From an uncultured Bilophila sp. (GTDB taxonomy: Bacteria; Desulfobacterota; Desulfovibrionia; Desulfovibrionales; Desulfovibrionaceae), in contig CAJUHZ010000072.1 of assembly GCA_910585945.1 (NCBI GenBank), positions 1-7,274 of the forward strand: DNA of 7,274 bases. Direction: 5' to 3'. Each line of letters opens with the position of its first letter. The stretch's first letter is position 1. The notes under the pieces were generated by a model that had not been told where the DNA came from, did not search any database, and saw nothing but the letters and a program-made list of their open reading frames with translations. Of this stretch, positions 5,736 through 7,274 are shown piece by piece. The translations under genes and the position numbers were made by a program.

Positions 5736-6898
5736 TGCCTGTTCTCTCCATAAATACAAATCTCATGGCTGGAAGCACGGCCAATACCCTGAAAACGCAC
5801 TACTCCCGTCTTGCGACTTCAGTCGAGCGTCTTTCTTCCGGCCTGCGCGTCAATTCCGCCGCCGACGACGCGGCCGGTCTTGCCATACGCGAACTGATGC
5901 GCGCCGATGTCGCCACCTTCCATCAGGGCGTGCGCAACGCCAACGACGCCATTTCCATGATTCAGACGGCGGACGGCGCTCTGGCCGTCATTGATGAAAA
6001 GCTCATCCGCATGAAGGAACTGGCCGAACAGGCCGCAACAGGCACCTACAATTCAACGCAACGTCTGATTATCCATTCCGAATTTGTGGCAATGGCGGAA
6101 GAGATTGACCGCATTGCCAACGCCACCGATTTCAATGGCATAAAATTGCTGGACGGCTCATTGACCGGGGCGCATGACGGCTCCGGCCTCAACGCCACAG
6201 GCAAAATGAAAATTCACTTCGGCACGGGGAATGATTCCGCCGAAGATTACTACTATGTGGAGATTGGCAACTGTACACTGGCTGGCCTGGGCTTGAGGGA
6301 TGAAGCCGTAACAACCATCAACGCTGCGGCGGCAAATGCTGGAGGAATAAAGGCGGCGGCTGGGAATGGAACGAAGGCCGCCGGACCCGGCGGAAATTTG
6401 GGCAATCTGCCTACATTGGGGAACGTGCTCTCCAATGGGGTAACGCATTTTACACATGGCCATCCATTTGCCTTTGCTGTTATTCCTAAAGGGGCGACAG
6501 ATGTGCGCCTCCATCTGGATGATTTGGGTGGTGTAGATGGTTTGGATCTTTTCACTCCGGCAGGAGTCCATATCGCGGGGACGACACTTGCCAATAATGC
6601 TTGGAAGGCACAATTCTGGCAGGATATAGGAGATACGACAGCAACTACCCCCTTTGCTCCATTAGAAACCTGGGCAATTACGCCTGCATACGGCTTTGAT
6701 GATGGAGCTGTCTGCGATAACAGTGTCTTGAATGGGATCCCAGGGGGGGGGGATGTTAAACATACCCCTGGCACTGCCGGAAATAACTTTACATATAACG
6801 GTATGAACATAGGTTATTCCGGAGAAGGAAACTGGGCAGGATGGGGGGGGGGGCCCCTAATGATTATCTTACAATTGATACTGTTACTGAAGATTTAA
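5735..6898 (+). CDS. fliC: flagellin, N-terminal part as written; frame broken at a poly-G tract
   Basis: This is the flagellar filament subunit. From ATG 5735 (MPVLSINTN, the usual flagellin start; another ATG two codons upstream) the frame gives 387 residues. Residues 1-187 are a typical D0/D1 block: LSSGLRVNSAADDAAGLAIR, NANDAISMIQTADGAL, ATDFNGIKLLDG, then KIHFGTGN and DYYYVEIG ending at GLGL (184-187). In short flagellins the C-terminal block would follow soon. Here an Ala/Gly-rich linker (about 190-230) leads to a different domain (from about 235) with GHPFAFAVIPKGATDVRLHL and GLDLFTPAGVHIAGT, resembling a beta-sandwich of the PPC or P-domain kind (inference). Frame is lost at 11 G (6843-6853), giving about 14 foreign residues and TAA at 6896-6898. 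The insert is much more A+T-rich (38% G+C at 6781-6840 versus 65% at 5881-5940, hand counts). The Shine-Dalgarno sequence is weak. A FliA promoter at 5673-5699 drives it. Confidence 0.88.
   Translation: MPVLSINTNLMAGSTANTLKTHYSRLATSVERLSSGLRVNSAADDAAGLAIRELMRADVATFHQGVRNANDAISMIQTADGALAVIDEKLIRMKELAEQAATGTYNSTQRLIIHSEFVAMAEEIDRIANATDFNGIKLLDGSLTGAHDGSGLNATGKMKIHFGTGNDSAEDYYYVEIGNCTLAGLGLRDEAVTTINAAAANAGGIKAAAGNGTKAAGPGGNLGNLPTLGNVLSNGVTHFTHGHPFAFAVIPKGATDVRLHLDDLGGVDGLDLFTPAGVHIAGTTLANNAWKAQFWQDIGDTTATTPFAPLETWAITPAYGFDDGAVCDNSVLNGIPGGGDVKHTPGTAGNNFTYNGMNIGYSGEGNWAGWGGGPLMIILQLILLLKI
6743..6752 (+). repeat. poly-G tract of 10 in the flagellin insert domain
   Basis: Ten consecutive G encode glycines in the current frame (IPGGGDVKH). 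A gain of one base here would meet TAA at 6757-6759, and a loss of one would meet TGA at 6804-6806, so this tract can switch the gene off but cannot repair the downstream break. Confidence 0.85.
6843..6853 (+). repeat. poly-G tract of 11, the frame-breaking tract of the flagellin
   Basis: Eleven G are followed by CCCC. With 12 (or 9) G the frame runs on as GGGAPNDYLTIDTVTEDL and joins the conserved flagellin C-terminus. With 11 it ends at 6896-6898, and with 10 it ends at TAA 6858-6860. Long G tracts of this kind are known slipped-strand switches in Campylobacter and other bacteria, and are also a common site of sequencing error. Confidence 0.85.
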
Positions 6899-7274
6899 TA
6901 CTTTGTTTGGTTGGTGACGGACCAATTCGTTTGACAGCGACATGGACAAACATGCCGGACACAACCGGCGGCAATCAGCCAAATCCACCTGACCCGCCAG
7001 ACCCTCCGGATCCGCCCGGCCCCGGCCCTGCTCTTCCCCAAGGGGACATCATCTCCATCAAAACACAGGAAAAAGCCCAACAGGCTCTGGGACGCATAGA
7101 CAACGCCATCGTCAAAAAGGACAACGTGCGCGCCCACCTCGGAGCCATGCAGAACAGACTGGAAAATACCGTGACCAATCTTTCCATCCAGGCCGAAAAC
7201 CTGCAAGCCGCCGAATCCCGCATTTCTGATGTTGACGTGGCGACGGAAATGACGCAATTCGTGCGTAACCAGAT
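6853..7274 (+). CDS. fliC: flagellin C-terminal part, in the -1 frame, running off the window
   Basis: This is the continuation of the same gene, one frame over from the N-terminal part. It finishes the insert domain (YLTIDTVTEDLILCLVGDG, RLTATW), passes a (Pro-Pro-Asp)x3-PPGPGP linker (6985-7029) and then enters the conserved D1/D0 end from about 7051: ISIKTQEKAQQALGRIDNAI, RAHLGAMQNRLENTVTNLSI, AENLQAAESRISDVDVATEM, TQFVRNQ. The last 25 or so residues of a normal flagellin lie beyond the window. No good start or ribosome binding site is present; ATG 6952 is the only in-frame methionine upstream of the conserved part. It is therefore not a separate gene but the second half of the flagellin, made only if the 11-G tract changes length. 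The conserved C-terminus has no other damage, which argues that the gene is under selection. Confidence 0.88.
6985..7029 (+). repeat. short (CC-CC-GA) codon repeat encoding a Pro-Pro-Asp linker
   Basis: Three Pro-Pro-Asp units and PPGPGP are encoded by varied codons (CCACCTGAC, CCGCCAGAC, CCTCCGGAT), so the repeat is kept at protein level rather than by recent DNA duplication. It forms a stiff, extended linker between the inserted domain and the flagellin C-terminal helices. Confidence 0.75.

Noticed and set aside
6296..6900. Flagellinolysin-type metalloprotease insert in the flagellin
   Set aside because: The insert has HFTHGHP but no HExxH zinc-binding motif and no downstream glutamate pattern of such proteases.
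1..7274. tRNA or other structural RNA genes
   Set aside because: I saw no cloverleaf with a TTCGA-type arm or other RNA signature; the hairpins found are explained as terminators or repeats.

Overview
The window looks like an accessory, surface-variation region of a delta-proteobacterial sulfate reducer, probably of the Desulfovibrio/Bilophila group. I base this on the moderately high G+C, the style of the flagellin (an N-terminal D0/D1 block ending in a KIHFGTGN / DYYYVEIG segment) and a sigma-28 promoter. No rRNA or other taxonomic marker is present, so this is inference.

Layout. (1) 1-50 is an A+T-rich stub of unknown origin with no gene. (2) 52-1094 is the decayed 3' part of a DUF927 phage/plasmid-type ATPase gene. 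Its Walker A half is missing and it carries a one-base frameshift near 112. (3) 1095-1281 is a dense cluster of GTGGGCA repeats and hairpins, the best candidate for an origin of transfer. (4) 1282-3507 is a compact mobilization operon on the + strand: a MobV relaxase (360 aa), a small probable DNA-binding protein (117 aa) and a resolvase/invertase-type serine recombinase (204 aa). All three start behind nearly the same AGGAGAAAC leader. (5) 3508-3646 is A+T-rich, has inverted and direct repeats, and probably contains the element's right end or a recombination site. (6) 3647-5509 is the C-terminal part of a large VCBS/cadherin-like repeat adhesin. Four repeats have a period of about 120 residues; the N-terminus is absent. 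(7) 5520-5592 is a pair of very strong hairpins, the second with a T-rich tail. (8) 5673-5734 is a sigma-28 promoter and a short leader. (9) 5735 to the window end is a flagellin gene split by a frameshift inside an 11-G tract; its last codons lie beyond the window.

How the parts fit. The mobilization genes look like a degraded mobilizable plasmid or integrative element lying directly upstream of an adhesin 3' fragment. The adhesin's missing N-terminus is most simply explained by insertion or deletion at that junction. The flagellin is the most interesting gene. Between its conserved ends it carries an insert of about 250 residues, including a compact domain of about 170 residues flanked by an Ala/Gly-rich and a (Pro-Pro-Asp)n linker. 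Its reading frame passes through two poly-G tracts (10 G and 11 G). Adding one G to the second tract joins both conserved ends into a single flagellin, so as written the gene is in an OFF state of what could be a phase-variable, domain-displaying flagellin. A homopolymer sequencing error is the main competing explanation.
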